From contig NZ_CP059203.1 of the NCBI RefSeq assembly GCF_014251955.1, positions 242,789-306,788 of the forward strand: a DNA stretch of 64,000 nt, in the 5' to 3' direction. The DNA comes from Blattabacterium cuenoti. GTDB taxonomy: Bacteria > Bacteroidota > Bacteroidia > Flavobacteriales > Blattabacteriaceae. Made by a program: the position numbers and the translations under genes. Numbering within the stretch: position 1 is the stretch's first letter; each line of letters starts with the position of its first letter. The notes under the pieces are model-generated. The model saw only the letters and a list, made by a program, of their open reading frames with translations. It made no database searches and was not told where the DNA came from. This document shows positions 17,089 to 27,634 of this stretch, one piece after another.

Positions 17089-19041
17089 ATGATGAACCAA
17101 AAAAGGTTATTATATAGATCTTATTTAATTGGTTTTTTATTCATATTTATTGCTGTACGAATTATTTTTAACTTATTCCAGATTCAGAATTCTTCAGAAA
17201 AAGATAGAAAATCTGTTATTAGAACCAATTTAATTAAAGCAAAACGTGGAAATATTTATGCTTCAGACAATAGTCTAATAGCTATGTCTATCATAAAGTA
17301 TGATATTCATATAGATTTTAGATCTATTTCAGAAAAATTATTTCAAGATAATATTTCTTTTTTATGTGATTCTTTGGAATGTTTGTTGAAAAAATCAAGA
17401 TCTTTTTTTTATGAAACATTTCAATCAGAAAAAAAAAAGGGGAATAGATATTTTTTGTTAGTCAAAAATTTGAATTATCCATATTTCAAAATATTACGAG
17501 GATTTCCTATTTTCAATCAAGGACAAATACGAGGAGGTTTTATTGTAGAAAAAAAAATATGTAGAATTCATACATTAGAAAATATAGGAAAAAGAACATT
17601 AGGATATGATGATCATAGAGGAAAAGCGGGATTAGAGGGAGCCTTTAGTCAATTTCTTAAAGAAAAAGATGGAAAAAGACTAGAACAACGTATTAGTTAT
17701 AAAATATGGAAGCCATTAAAAAATGAAGTAGATCCAGAAGATGGAAAAGACGTTTATTCTACTATAGACATAGACTTACAAGATATTGCTTATCATGCAT
17801 TACTTAAAGAATTGTCCATTTCTCATGCAGAACATGGATGTGTGATTCTCATGGATGTAAAAAGTGGAGAAATCCCTGTCATGATGAATCTGGAAAAAAC
17901 AAAAAAAAATACTTATGAAGATTTAAGAAATTTTGCGGTATGGGAAGGAAATGAACCTGGATCAACTTTCAAAACTATGGCTATTCTTGCTGCTCTAGAA
18001 GATAAAAAAATAGATGTAAACATGATTATAAATACTGAAGGAGGTGTTTTTAAATTGAAAGGAAAAGAAATACGCGATAGTCATTATAGAGGAGATAAAA
18101 AAATGAATCCCAAACAGATTTTGGAACGGTCCTCAAATGTAGGAGTAGCAAAAATTATTTATGATCATTATAAAAATGATCCAAAAGGATTTATCAAACA
18201 TTTATACAAATGGAAATTAGATAAAAAAATAGGAATAGATATTCCCGGAGAAAGTGATCCTTTTATTCCAAAACCTGGAAAAAAAAATTGGAGCGGAATA
18301 ACGTTACCATGGATGACTTTTGGATATAACATTAAATTAACTCCTTTACAAATTCTTACTTTTTATAATGCTATTGCAAACGAAGGGAAAATGATAAAAC
18401 CTCTTTTTATTAGAGAAATTAAATTTCATGGAAAAAGTATAAAAAAATATACAAAACCTATAATCATCAATCCTTCTATAGCGGGAAAAACCTCTTTAAA
18501 GAAAATTCAAGACATGTTAGAAGGAGTTGTCAAAAATGGAACAGCTAAAAAATATTATCATCCAGAGTATCCTTATGCAGGAAAAACTGGAACAACACAA
18601 TTAGATTATTGGAAAAAAGGATTTGTAACAACTTATAATAGTTCTTTTGTAGGATATTTTCCTGCTCATGCCCCAAAATATTCCTGTATTGTTGTTATTT
18701 CAAAACCAGAAAAAGGCTATTATGGAATAGAAGTAGCAGTTCCCGTATTTGATAAAATAGCTAGATACATCTATACAAGAATAGGAAAAAAAGTGTTTTC
18801 GAAAACAAGAAAAATAAATATTGATTTTCTTAAAAAAATTAAAGAATCGAAAAAATATTCTCTTGACAAAGGAATCATGCCAAATATTATTTCTGTTCCT
18901 GGAAAAGAAATCATTCCCATTTTAGAGAATCAAGGGTTCCATATAAAATATAATGGAATAGGAAAAGTTATTCATCAATCAGTGAAACCAGGAGAAAGAT
19001 TGAAAAAAAATCAAATTATAGTTCTTGAATTAGAAGAATGA
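17089..19041 (+). CDS. ftsI: Division transpeptidase, penicillin-binding protein 3
   Basis: FtsI crosslinks septal peptidoglycan. The 650-residue protein has an N-terminal membrane anchor (11-31), the pedestal domain with RGNIYASD, and a transpeptidase domain with all three active-site motifs: S292TFK, S348SN and K499TG. A C-terminal PASTA domain (about 595-650) is present, which is usual in Bacteroidetes and Gram-positive division PBPs but not in E. coli FtsI. The stop overlaps the murE start by 4 bases, indicating coupled translation. Confidence 0.94.
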   Translation: MMNQKRLLYRSYLIGFLFIFIAVRIIFNLFQIQNSSEKDRKSVIRTNLIKAKRGNIYASDNSLIAMSIIKYDIHIDFRSISEKLFQDNISFLCDSLECLLKKSRSFFYETFQSEKKKGNRYFLLVKNLNYPYFKILRGFPIFNQGQIRGGFIVEKKICRIHTLENIGKRTLGYDDHRGKAGLEGAFSQFLKEKDGKRLEQRISYKIWKPLKNEVDPEDGKDVYSTIDIDLQDIAYHALLKELSISHAEHGCVILMDVKSGEIPVMMNLEKTKKNTYEDLRNFAVWEGNEPGSTFKTMAILAALEDKKIDVNMIINTEGGVFKLKGKEIRDSHYRGDKKMNPKQILERSSNVGVAKIIYDHYKNDPKGFIKHLYKWKLDKKIGIDIPGESDPFIPKPGKKNWSGITLPWMTFGYNIKLTPLQILTFYNAIANEGKMIKPLFIREIKFHGKSIKKYTKPIIINPSIAGKTSLKKIQDMLEGVVKNGTAKKYYHPEYPYAGKTGTTQLDYWKKGFVTTYNSSFVGYFPAHAPKYSCIVVISKPEKGYYGIEVAVPVFDKIARYIYTRIGKKVFSKTRKINIDFLKKIKESKKYSLDKGIMPNIISVPGKEIIPILENQGFHIKYNGIGKVIHQSVKPGERLKKNQIIVLELEE

Positions 19042-20516
19042 AAAAAATATTAAAAGATCTTTTAAAAAAAGTACATGTATTAAAAATTATAGGAAATACT
19101 TCAAAATTAATAGAAGGAATTTCTATGAATTCTAAAATAGTAAAAAAAAATATGATTTTTGTAGCCAATAAAGGAAAAAAAAGAGATGGACATCAGTTTA
19201 TTATGGAGGCTATACAAAAAGGGGCCAATACTATAGTTTGTGAAAAAATACCTTTTAGACTACTACTCCATCAGAAGATTACCTATATACTTGTTACAGA
19301 TTCAACGGATTCTTTAGGAATGATTTCCTCTAATTTTTATGATCATCCTACAAAGAAAATAAAATTAGTAGGAATTACGGGAACAAATGGAAAAACTTCT
19401 GTTGCGACCATGCTTCACCAACTATTTTATAAAATGGGAGAAAAGTCTATTCTTATTTCTACCATGGGGATAAAAATACTATTAGAAGAATTTCCTACTA
19501 TCCATACCACTCCTAACATTATTGAAATTAATAAATATTTAAATCTATCTATACAAAAAAAATGTAAATATGCATTTATGGAAGTTAGTTCACATGGAAT
19601 TCATCAAAAAAGAATTTCAGGATTATTATTTACAGGGGGAGTATTTACTAATATTACACATGATCATTTAGATTATCATAAATCTTTTGATAATTATCTA
19701 TCAACTAAAAGGTCTTTTTTTTCAAATTTTTTGCATAAAAATGCTTTTGCATTAATTAATTCAGATGATAAAAATTCACATAAAATCATAAGAAATGTTT
19801 TGGCAAAAACTTATTTTTATGGAGTAAAAAAAAAAGCAGATTACAGTATAAAAATTTTAGAGAAAAATATTAATGGGAACAAGTTGCTGATAAATGGGAA
19901 TATTTTTTTTACCCGTTTAATTGGGGAATTTAATGTTTCCAATTTATTAGCAAGTTACGCAACAGCTATGCTATTGGGGAAAAAAGAACATAAAATATTG
20001 AAAAGAATAAAGACAATCCACCCCATTAAAGGACGTTTTGAACAATTTTTATCCAATTCAGAAATACGTATAATTGTTGATTACGCTCATAATCCATATG
20101 GATTAAAGACCGTTTTAAATACTATTAATAAAGAAATGAAAAGAAAAAATGAAAAATTAATTTGTGTGATAGGTTGTGGAGGAAACAGAGATAGAGGAAA
20201 ACGTTCTTTAATGGGGAAAATAGTTTATGAAACATGTGATTTCTCTATTTTCACATCAGATAATCCTAGGGAAGAAGATCCAAATCAAATATTAACAGAT
20301 ATGAAAAAATTTAGATCATCTCTAAATAAAAAAAAATCTGCTATTAGAACTATTCTAAATAGAAAAGAAGCTATTAAAACCGCAATTCAAATTGCAAAAA
20401 AAAAAGATATTATTCTTATAGCAGGAAAAGGACACGAGAATTATCAGGAAATTAAAGGAAAACGTTATCCTTTTGACGATATGAAAATCGTTAAAACATT
20501 ATTATTAAATAAATAA
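19038..20516 (+). CDS. murE: UDP-MurNAc-tripeptide synthetase (meso-DAP adding)
   Basis: MurE adds the third amino acid to UDP-MurNAc-L-Ala-D-Glu. The 492-residue ligase shows the ATP-binding GITGTNGKT (112-120), the carbamylated-lysine region and DNPR at 407-410. DNPR is the motif that recognises meso-diaminopimelate rather than lysine, and dapF in this window fits that. The ATG lies within the ftsI stop region. No murF follows; murF is usual between murE and mraY in proteobacteria. Confidence 0.95.
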   Translation: MKKILKDLLKKVHVLKIIGNTSKLIEGISMNSKIVKKNMIFVANKGKKRDGHQFIMEAIQKGANTIVCEKIPFRLLLHQKITYILVTDSTDSLGMISSNFYDHPTKKIKLVGITGTNGKTSVATMLHQLFYKMGEKSILISTMGIKILLEEFPTIHTTPNIIEINKYLNLSIQKKCKYAFMEVSSHGIHQKRISGLLFTGGVFTNITHDHLDYHKSFDNYLSTKRSFFSNFLHKNAFALINSDDKNSHKIIRNVLAKTYFYGVKKKADYSIKILEKNINGNKLLINGNIFFTRLIGEFNVSNLLASYATAMLLGKKEHKILKRIKTIHPIKGRFEQFLSNSEIRIIVDYAHNPYGLKTVLNTINKEMKRKNEKLICVIGCGGNRDRGKRSLMGKIVYETCDFSIFTSDNPREEDPNQILTDMKKFRSSLNKKKSAIRTILNRKEAIKTAIQIAKKKDIILIAGKGHENYQEIKGKRYPFDDMKIVKTLLLNK

Positions 20517-20566
20517 AAAAAATTATTATTGTATGTTCTTGATTCATTCAATAATACTTTGTAAGT

Positions 20567-21778
20567 ATGATGATTTTTCAGAGTTTTAAAAACTTTATTC
20601 CTGATTCTTATTTTTTTGTAAATTCTATTTTTTTTAGATCAGGAATTGCTTTTATTTTATCTATTTGCATCGCATTGATTTTTTATCAAAAAATTATTTG
20701 TTGGAATCATAGAAAAAACAAAATAGGAGAACATATACGAGATCTTGGACTTGTTGGACAAAAAGAGAAAGAAGGAACTCCCACAATGGGGGGAATTATA
20801 ATTATAATTTCTGCATTAATTCCTACATTTTTTCTTTCTACATTAGATAATGTATATGTGATGATTTTAATTGTCACTACACTATATATGGGATGTCTTG
20901 GATTTATAGATGATTATATAAAAATCAAATATAATAATAAAAATGGACTAAATGTCATTGGTAAAATATTTGGTCAAATCATTTTAGGAATTTTTATTGG
21001 AAGTACTATGTCTTTTCATAAAAAGATTACTATTAAAAAAATAGATCATGATCCTATCAAAAATATTCAACCCCATTTAGTTGAAAAAGAAAAACATGTT
21101 TTTAAAACAACTCTTCCTCTGATTGTTCAATCAAATTCATTTGACTACGCTTGTATTTTAAGATGGTATAATAAAAAATGGGAAAAATATGCATGGGTTA
21201 TTTTTATTCCTATCGTGATTTTAATTACGGTCTCTTTATCCAATGGGGCAAATCTTACTGATGGAATGGATGGGTTAACCGCTGGAATTTCTTCTATTAT
21301 TTTACTTACATTATTTTTATTATCTTTAATTTCCAGTAATAAAAATTTATCCTTTTATCTTCATAGTCTCTATATTCCTAATATAGGAGAAATATTTATA
21401 TTCTTTTTTTCTTTTTTAGGATCCTTGATTGTATTTCTTTGGTATAATACGTATCCAGCACAAATTTTTATGGGAGATACAGGGAGTTTAACAATAGGGG
21501 GAGTTATTTCTGCATTGGCTATTATTACTAGAAAAGAATTAATACTTCCTATTTTATGTGGTATTTTTTTTATGGAAAATCTTTCTGTCATAATACAAGT
21601 ATTATATTTTAAATGTTCTAAAAGAAAATATGGTATAGGAAAAAGAATTTTTCTAATGGCTCCTTTACACCATCATTTTCAAAAATTAGGATATCACGAA
21701 AGAAAAATAGTCAATCGTTTTTTTATTATACAAATGATGCTTTCTATAATTGTATTGATTTTGTTAATAATAAATTAA
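20567..21778 (+). CDS. mraY: Phospho-N-acetylmuramoyl-pentapeptide transferase
   Basis: MraY transfers phospho-MurNAc-pentapeptide onto undecaprenyl phosphate to give lipid I. The 403-residue membrane protein has about ten helices and the family signatures EGTPTMGG, GFIDDYIK, NLTDGMDGL, MGDTGSL and PLHHHFQ. The extended loop around residues 150-200 is the longer form seen in Bacteroidetes. It is separated from murE by 50 bases and from murD by 8. Confidence 0.95.
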   Translation: MMIFQSFKNFIPDSYFFVNSIFFRSGIAFILSICIALIFYQKIICWNHRKNKIGEHIRDLGLVGQKEKEGTPTMGGIIIIISALIPTFFLSTLDNVYVMILIVTTLYMGCLGFIDDYIKIKYNNKNGLNVIGKIFGQIILGIFIGSTMSFHKKITIKKIDHDPIKNIQPHLVEKEKHVFKTTLPLIVQSNSFDYACILRWYNKKWEKYAWVIFIPIVILITVSLSNGANLTDGMDGLTAGISSIILLTLFLLSLISSNKNLSFYLHSLYIPNIGEIFIFFFSFLGSLIVFLWYNTYPAQIFMGDTGSLTIGGVISALAIITRKELILPILCGIFFMENLSVIIQVLYFKCSKRKYGIGKRIFLMAPLHHHFQKLGYHERKIVNRFFIIQMMLSIIVLILLIIN

Positions 21779-21786
21779 ATAATACA

Positions 21787-23172
21787 ATGAAAAGAAATTT
21801 TATAGTTGTATTAGGAGGGGGAGAAAGCGGAGTTGGAGCTGCTTTATTAGCGAAAAAAAAGGGGTTTATCCCATTTGTATCTGATTCTGAAATTATTCCT
21901 AATAAATACAAAAAAATTTTAATAGAAAATAAAATTCTTTTTGAAGAGAATGGACATACAGAAAGTTTAATCGCTAAAAAAGCAATCAAAGTAATAAAAA
22001 GTCCTGGAATTTCTAGAAGAATTCCGTTGATAAATAAAATAAAACATTTGAAAATCCCCATTATTTCTGAATTAGAATTTGGAAAAAGTTATAGTAGGAA
22101 AACTTCCTATTTTATTGGAATTACAGGAAGTAATGGAAAAACGACTACCAGTTTCATTGTTTACAAAATTCTTCAGAAAGAAGGTGTTCGTGTAGGAATA
22201 GCAGGAAATATTGGACATAGTTTTTCACGGGAAGTTCTAAAAAAAAAAGAAAAAGATGTTTATGTTTTAGAATTGAGTAGTTTCCAACTAGATGATGTCT
22301 TCAAATTCCGTTCTAATATTGCAGTCATATTAAATATTACAAGAGATCATTTGAATAGATATAATAATAATATTGAAGACTATATTTTTTCTAAATTTAA
22401 AATTGCAACCCTTCAAAGGAAGGATGATTTTTTGATTTATAATTACGATGATCCTCTTATCAGAGAAGGATTAAAAAAGTATCCAATTCAATCTAAATGT
22501 ATTCCCTTTTCTATTAAAGAAGAATTACATGTAGGAACTTATATAAAATGGAATAACATATTTTTTAGAAAAAAAGAAAATGAAGAAAGAGATATTCTAA
22601 ATGTGGAAAATATTCCTTTAAAAGGAGATCATAATCTTTATAATATGATGGCTTCAATTACCATATCAGAAACATTAAATATTCAAAAAAAATCAGTAAT
22701 CTCTGCTATATTAGGATTAAAACCTATAAAACATAGGATGGAAAGAGTATTAAGCATTAATGGAGTCCAATTCATCAATGATTCTAAAGCGACTAATGTC
22801 AATGCTGTTTTTTATGCATTAAAAAGCATGAGTTCTCCTATAATCTGGATTGCAGGAGGAAAAGATAAAGGAAATGATTATAGTGAACTTGTCCCCTTGG
22901 TTAAAGAGAAAGTAAAAGCAATAATTTGTTTAGGGAAAACAAATAAGAAATTTGTAAATTTTTTCCAAAATATTATTGATATTATTGTGGAAACAGATAG
23001 CCTGAAAAAGGCTGTTCGTATGGCTTCCATTTTATCTACTCATGGAGATAATATTCTTTTATCTCCTGCATGTTCTAGTTTTGACCTTTTTCAAGATTAT
23101 AAAGAAAGAGGAAATAAATTTAAACAAGAAGTAAGAAACCTTTTCTATGAAAAAAATAGATATTTTTTTTAA
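21787..23172 (+). CDS. murD: UDP-MurNAc-L-alanine:D-glutamate ligase
   Basis: MurD adds D-glutamate, made by MurI, to UDP-MurNAc-L-Ala. The 461-residue ligase has an N-terminal Rossmann part (GGGESGVGAALLAK), the ATP loop GITGSNGKTT (111-120), NITRDHLNRY, HRME and NDSKATN. The last 26 bases overlap the start of ftsW in another frame, an unusually long overlap for this cluster. Confidence 0.95.
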   Translation: MKRNFIVVLGGGESGVGAALLAKKKGFIPFVSDSEIIPNKYKKILIENKILFEENGHTESLIAKKAIKVIKSPGISRRIPLINKIKHLKIPIISELEFGKSYSRKTSYFIGITGSNGKTTTSFIVYKILQKEGVRVGIAGNIGHSFSREVLKKKEKDVYVLELSSFQLDDVFKFRSNIAVILNITRDHLNRYNNNIEDYIFSKFKIATLQRKDDFLIYNYDDPLIREGLKKYPIQSKCIPFSIKEELHVGTYIKWNNIFFRKKENEERDILNVENIPLKGDHNLYNMMASITISETLNIQKKSVISAILGLKPIKHRMERVLSINGVQFINDSKATNVNAVFYALKSMSSPIIWIAGGKDKGNDYSELVPLVKEKVKAIICLGKTNKKFVNFFQNIIDIIVETDSLKKAVRMASILSTHGDNILLSPACSSFDLFQDYKERGNKFKQEVRNLFYEKNRYFF

Positions 23173-24388
23173 TAGATATATAAAAGGAGATAGATATTTA
23201 TGGGCTTTTATCACGTTGTTAGCTCTATTTTCTTTTTTACCAGTTTACTCAGCGAGTACAAATTTAGTGACTACATATGGAGGAACAAATACAGTATTCA
23301 GTTATTTATTCAAACATGCTCTTTTTTTGCTAATAGGGTTCTGCATTCTTTTTTTTACTCAATTCATAGACTATAAATATTTTTATCGTCTATCTATCCT
23401 TTCAATGCCTATAGTATTCATTTTACTAATTTTGACTATTAGTCAAGGAAAAGAAGTATATGGCGTCAATGCTTCTCGTTGGTTGCATATTCCTATTATT
23501 AATATATCTTTTCAAACTTCTAATATTGCTGGATTAGTTCTCTTTATTTATTGCGCTAGATATTTAGCAGCTAAAAAAAAGAAAAAAAGAATCAATATTT
23601 TGAATTCTTTTTTCTCCTTGATATTTCCTATATTTTTTATTATTGGACTGATTTTTCCATCTAATGGATCTACAGCAGCAATTGTTTTTATTTCAGTTTT
23701 AATTTTACTTTTTATAGGAGGATATCCATTTACAGGGATTATAGGTATCTTATTAATGGGAATCATAGCTGCAAGTGGATACATTTATTCTGTTCTCAAA
23801 TGGGGAGAAAAAAATCCAAAAAATAGAGTTTATACATGGAAAAGTCGTATAGAAAATTTTTTGGATCATAACTCTAAAGAAAGTTATCAAATGAAACAAT
23901 CCAAAACAGCTATTGTTTTAGGAAATAAATTTGGACGTGGTCCTGGAAAAAGTGTTTTGAAAGCTTTTCTTCCTCAATCTTCTTCAGATTTTATTTATGC
24001 TATTATTATAGAAGAATATGGATCTGTAGGAGGAGTTATTCTTTTGTTTATTTATATCCTTATTTTACTTAGAATTATGATCATTGCAACAAAAGTACAA
24101 AATTATTTTTGTACTTTATTGGTCCTTGCTGTAGGATTCCCAATTATCAATCAAGCGCTGATTAATATGGGAATCACAGTTGGTTTATTTCCTGTAACAG
24201 GGCAAACTTTACCGTTGATTAGTGCTGGAGGGACTTCTATGTGGGTTACTTTTTTTAGTTTTGGAATAATACTGAGTGTTAGTAGAAGAATACTAATAGA
24301 TAATAATAAAAAACATACTGATACTTCTTCTAATGATCCTACTAATTCTTCTATTACTAGAAAAACAAGGTCGACTACTAACAATTAA
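23147..24388 (+). CDS. ftsW: Lipid II polymerase FtsW
   Basis: FtsW is the SEDS-family glycosyltransferase that polymerises septal glycan together with FtsI. The 413-residue protein has about ten membrane helices. It includes the conserved FVNxGM-like INMGITVGLFPVTGQTLPLISAGGTSM segment near 330-360 and the catalytic region around ESYQMKQSKTAIVLG. The last 25 or so residues are a Ser/Thr/Asn tail made of short codon repeats. The start lies inside the end of murD. Confidence 0.93.
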   Translation: MKKIDIFFNRYIKGDRYLWAFITLLALFSFLPVYSASTNLVTTYGGTNTVFSYLFKHALFLLIGFCILFFTQFIDYKYFYRLSILSMPIVFILLILTISQGKEVYGVNASRWLHIPIINISFQTSNIAGLVLFIYCARYLAAKKKKKRINILNSFFSLIFPIFFIIGLIFPSNGSTAAIVFISVLILLFIGGYPFTGIIGILLMGIIAASGYIYSVLKWGEKNPKNRVYTWKSRIENFLDHNSKESYQMKQSKTAIVLGNKFGRGPGKSVLKAFLPQSSSDFIYAIIIEEYGSVGGVILLFIYILILLRIMIIATKVQNYFCTLLVLAVGFPIINQALINMGITVGLFPVTGQTLPLISAGGTSMWVTFFSFGIILSVSRRILIDNNKKHTDTSSNDPTNSSITRKTRSTTNN

Positions 24389-24402
24389 AAATTCATGAAG
24401 AC

Positions 24403-25506
24403 ATGAAAAAAATTTCCCCTAGAATTATTATTGGGAGTGGAGGAACCGGAGGCCATATTTATCCAGGAATAGCGATTGCAGATGAACTGAAAAATAAGAT
24501 TCCAGAAATAAATATTTTATTTATTGGATCTAAAAAACACATGGAAATGCAAGAAATTCCTAAATTCGGATATCAAATAGAAAGTATTTGTATTTCAGGT
24601 GGGAAAAAAAATTTTTTTTCTTTGTCAGGAGTCATTTTGTTTATGGAACTGATATATAGTTGTTTTTTAGCAAATAAAATCATTCAAAAATTTTCTCCTA
24701 ATTTAGTTATTGGAACAGGAGGATACGTGAGTTTTCCAACATTATATGCTGCAGAAAAAAATAGAATTCCCATTCTGATTCAAGAACAAAATTCTTTTCC
24801 TGGGTTAACCAATAGAATTTTTTCTCGTTATGCGAAAAAAATATGTATTGCTTATGAAGAATCCAAAGAATTTTTTCCCCAAAAAAAAACCATAATCACT
24901 GGAAATCCAGTTCGATCTGGAATATTACAATTACCTAGTAGAGAAGAAGCTTGTCTTCATTTAGGATTAAAAATAGAAAAACCAATTATTTTATCTATGG
25001 GAGGAAGTCAAGGGTCAAATAGTATTAATAATGCTTGGGGAAAAGGATTAAAAAAATTGATACATTTAGATATACAACTTATTTGGCAGTTAGGAAAAGG
25101 GTCTCTTCAGAGAATTAGAAAAAATAGAATTTCTCATCATAAAAATTTTCTTTTAATGGAATTTATTGATCATATTCCGATATGTTATGCCGCAGCAGAT
25201 ATCATTGTATCTAGAGCTGGGGCTTTAACTATATCAGAGATCTGTTTAATAGGAAAACCTTATATATTAATTCCTTTTCCTTGGTCATCAGATGATCATC
25301 AAAATAAAAATGCAAAAATATTGGAAGAAAAAGAAGCTGCTTTGATAATAAAAAACGAAGAGATAGATAAAAAATTAGTAGATTCTACTATACAACTTCT
25401 CAATAATTCTAGTATGAAAAAAAAAATGAGTAAAAATATTTTACAATTAGGAAAACCTAAAGCAACGAACGATATTGTAAACGAAATTTTACAGATTATT
25501 TTATGA
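24403..25506 (+). CDS. murG: UDP-GlcNAc:lipid I N-acetylglucosaminyltransferase
   Basis: MurG adds GlcNAc to lipid I on the inner face of the membrane to make lipid II. The 367-residue GT28 protein keeps the N-terminal GSGGTGGHIYPGIAIADEL (11-29), TGGYVSFPTLYAA, EQNSFPGLTNR, MGGSQGS and the donor-binding SRAGALTISE. The stop overlaps the murC start by 4 bases. Confidence 0.95.
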   Translation: MKKISPRIIIGSGGTGGHIYPGIAIADELKNKIPEINILFIGSKKHMEMQEIPKFGYQIESICISGGKKNFFSLSGVILFMELIYSCFLANKIIQKFSPNLVIGTGGYVSFPTLYAAEKNRIPILIQEQNSFPGLTNRIFSRYAKKICIAYEESKEFFPQKKTIITGNPVRSGILQLPSREEACLHLGLKIEKPIILSMGGSQGSNSINNAWGKGLKKLIHLDIQLIWQLGKGSLQRIRKNRISHHKNFLLMEFIDHIPICYAAADIIVSRAGALTISEICLIGKPYILIPFPWSSDDHQNKNAKILEEKEAALIIKNEEIDKKLVDSTIQLLNNSSMKKKMSKNILQLGKPKATNDIVNEILQIIL

Positions 25507-26885
25507 ATATAAATCAAATTGATTTTTTTTATTTTTTAGGAATAGGAGGGATGGGAATGAGTTCTTTAGCCAGATATTTTCATTATCTTGGAAAAACAGT
25601 ATCTGGATATGATAGAGATAAAACCCTTTTAACGAAAAAGTTAGAAAAAGAAGGGATATCAATTAATTATCATGATCATACAAAAATATTGCCTAAATGG
25701 ATTCATTCTAGACGATGTTTAATTGTTTATACTCCAGCTATTCCAGAGAATCATCCCCAATGGATTTTTATAAAAAAATATGGTAAAAATATAAAAAAAC
25801 GTTCTCAGGTTTTATCTTTAATTACAAAAGATAAAATTTGTATAGCTATAGGAGGAACACATGGAAAAACAACCACTTGTACTTTATTAGCACATATTTT
25901 ATATAGTTCTGGAAAAAATATAACGGCTTTTTTGGGAGGAATATCTGAAAATTATCAATCTAATCTTATATCGAATGGAACGGAAATTTTCTTAGTAGAA
26001 GCTGATGAATTTGATCGTTCTTTTTTATCTTTATCCCCAAATATAGCATGTATTACGTCTTTAGATCAAGACCATATAGATACTTATCCAAAAAGAGAAT
26101 CCTTAATCGAGGCTTACGTAGAATTTTCAAATAGAATAAAAAATCCATATAAAAAAATATTTCTTTGCAAAGAAGAATTTCTTTCATCTCAAAACGCGAT
26201 CTATTATTCTGTAGAAAAAAAATCAGCAAATTATTATTCTAATCATGTTTATGTAAAAGAAAATAATAAATGGTATTTTGATTTTCATACTTCAACAGAA
26301 ACATGGAAATCTCTTCCCTTGCCGATTCCAGGAATTCATAACTTAAAAAATGTGACGGCGGCATTAGCTATATCAGATTATTTAAAAATAAAAAATGAAG
26401 ATGTTCGAAAGGCTTTATTTTTATTTAAGGGAATTAAAAGAAGATTTTCTATCCATTATCAATCTATAAAAAAAATATATATAGATGATTACGCACACCA
26501 TCCTACAGAAATTAATGCCTTAATTACTACTGTCAAAAAGTGTTTTCCAGGAAAAAAAATATTAGGAATTTTCCAACCACATTTATTTAGTAGAACTAAA
26601 TATTTTGAAATTTTTTTTGCTAAAAGCTTAGAAAAGCTTGATTTTCTAATTTTATTAGATATTTATCCCGCCAGAGAGTTCCCCATTAATGGAATTAGTT
26701 CGAATAGATTATTAGATAAGATTCAAATGAGTTCTGAAAAAAAAGAAGGATCTTCTCTAAACATAAACAAAGTTTTAGAAAAAATTGAAAAAAAAAATTT
26801 TGATATTCTACTAACAATAGGCGCCGGTAATATTGATATATTAATCCGTCCTATCAAAGAATGGTTGGATAAACGATATGGATAA
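25503..26885 (+). CDS. murC: UDP-MurNAc:L-alanine ligase
   Basis: MurC starts the stem peptide by adding L-alanine to UDP-MurNAc. The 460-residue ligase has FLGIGGMGMSSLARY (11-25), the ATP loop IGGTHGKTTT (116-125), EADEFDRSF, HIDTY and DDYAHHPTEI. It overlaps murG by 4 bases and ftsQ by 8, so the three genes are probably translationally coupled. Confidence 0.95.
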   Translation: MNINQIDFFYFLGIGGMGMSSLARYFHYLGKTVSGYDRDKTLLTKKLEKEGISINYHDHTKILPKWIHSRRCLIVYTPAIPENHPQWIFIKKYGKNIKKRSQVLSLITKDKICIAIGGTHGKTTTCTLLAHILYSSGKNITAFLGGISENYQSNLISNGTEIFLVEADEFDRSFLSLSPNIACITSLDQDHIDTYPKRESLIEAYVEFSNRIKNPYKKIFLCKEEFLSSQNAIYYSVEKKSANYYSNHVYVKENNKWYFDFHTSTETWKSLPLPIPGIHNLKNVTAALAISDYLKIKNEDVRKALFLFKGIKRRFSIHYQSIKKIYIDDYAHHPTEINALITTVKKCFPGKKILGIFQPHLFSRTKYFEIFFAKSLEKLDFLILLDIYPAREFPINGISSNRLLDKIQMSSEKKEGSSLNINKVLEKIEKKNFDILLTIGAGNIDILIRPIKEWLDKRYG

Positions 26886-27630
26886 TAATATAATGAATAG
26901 AAAAAAAAACAAAATGATATTTATCGCTATTTTAGTATTATATACAATTTTTATGATATTCTTTTCTTTTTTTTCTCAAAAAATACATAAAAATAGAAAT
27001 TTAAAAAAATTCAATATAATCATTTATCCATTATCATCTAATGATCATTTTATAAATGAAAAGCTTATTAAAAGGATTCTATTTTCTAGAATAGAAAAAA
27101 TTGAAAAAAAAATCGGTCAATTATGTATATTAAGAATGGAAAAACAATTAAATGATTCCCCTTTTATAAAAAAATCTGAAGTGTTTATTAATGTGGATGG
27201 AACCCTAAATATTAAAGTTTTGCAAAAAGAACCGATTTTAAGAATAAAAAATGGAAATAAAGAATATTATCTGACTAAAGAAGCGGAAAACTTAGAACTT
27301 TCTTCTTTTTATTCATCAAAAGTGATTTTAGCAAAAGGATCCTTTTCAAAAGAAGAAAAGAAACATTTAGTTAATTTAGTCAAGGAAATCAACTCGGATG
27401 AATTATTAAAACATCAAATTATTAGTGTCAAGAAAACGGTTTCTAACTTATTTATTTTAATTCCAAAAATAGGAAATCATAAAATTATATTAGGAAATCT
27501 AGAGGATTTTAAAAGTAAATTGAATAAATTAAAAGCTTTTTATAAGCAGTACTTAAATAAAGTAGATATTAATCAATATCAAAGTATTGATTTACAATAT
27601 AAGGACCAAGTAGTCGCTAAAAAAAGATAA
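26878..27630 (+). CDS. ftsQ: FtsQ-like division protein
   Basis: The 250-residue protein has one membrane segment (about 12-29) and a periplasmic region with a POTRA-like part (near 40-110, including FIKKSEVFINVDGTLNIKVLQKEPILRI) and a FtsQ-type beta domain. FtsQ links FtsA-side division proteins to FtsB/FtsL in the periplasm. Identification rests on this architecture and on its place between murC and ftsA. It ends 4 bases before ftsA. Confidence 0.87.
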   Translation: MDNNIMNRKKNKMIFIAILVLYTIFMIFFSFFSQKIHKNRNLKKFNIIIYPLSSNDHFINEKLIKRILFSRIEKIEKKIGQLCILRMEKQLNDSPFIKKSEVFINVDGTLNIKVLQKEPILRIKNGNKEYYLTKEAENLELSSFYSSKVILAKGSFSKEEKKHLVNLVKEINSDELLKHQIISVKKTVSNLFILIPKIGNHKIILGNLEDFKSKLNKLKAFYKQYLNKVDINQYQSIDLQYKDQVVAKKR

Positions 27631-27634
27631 GTCT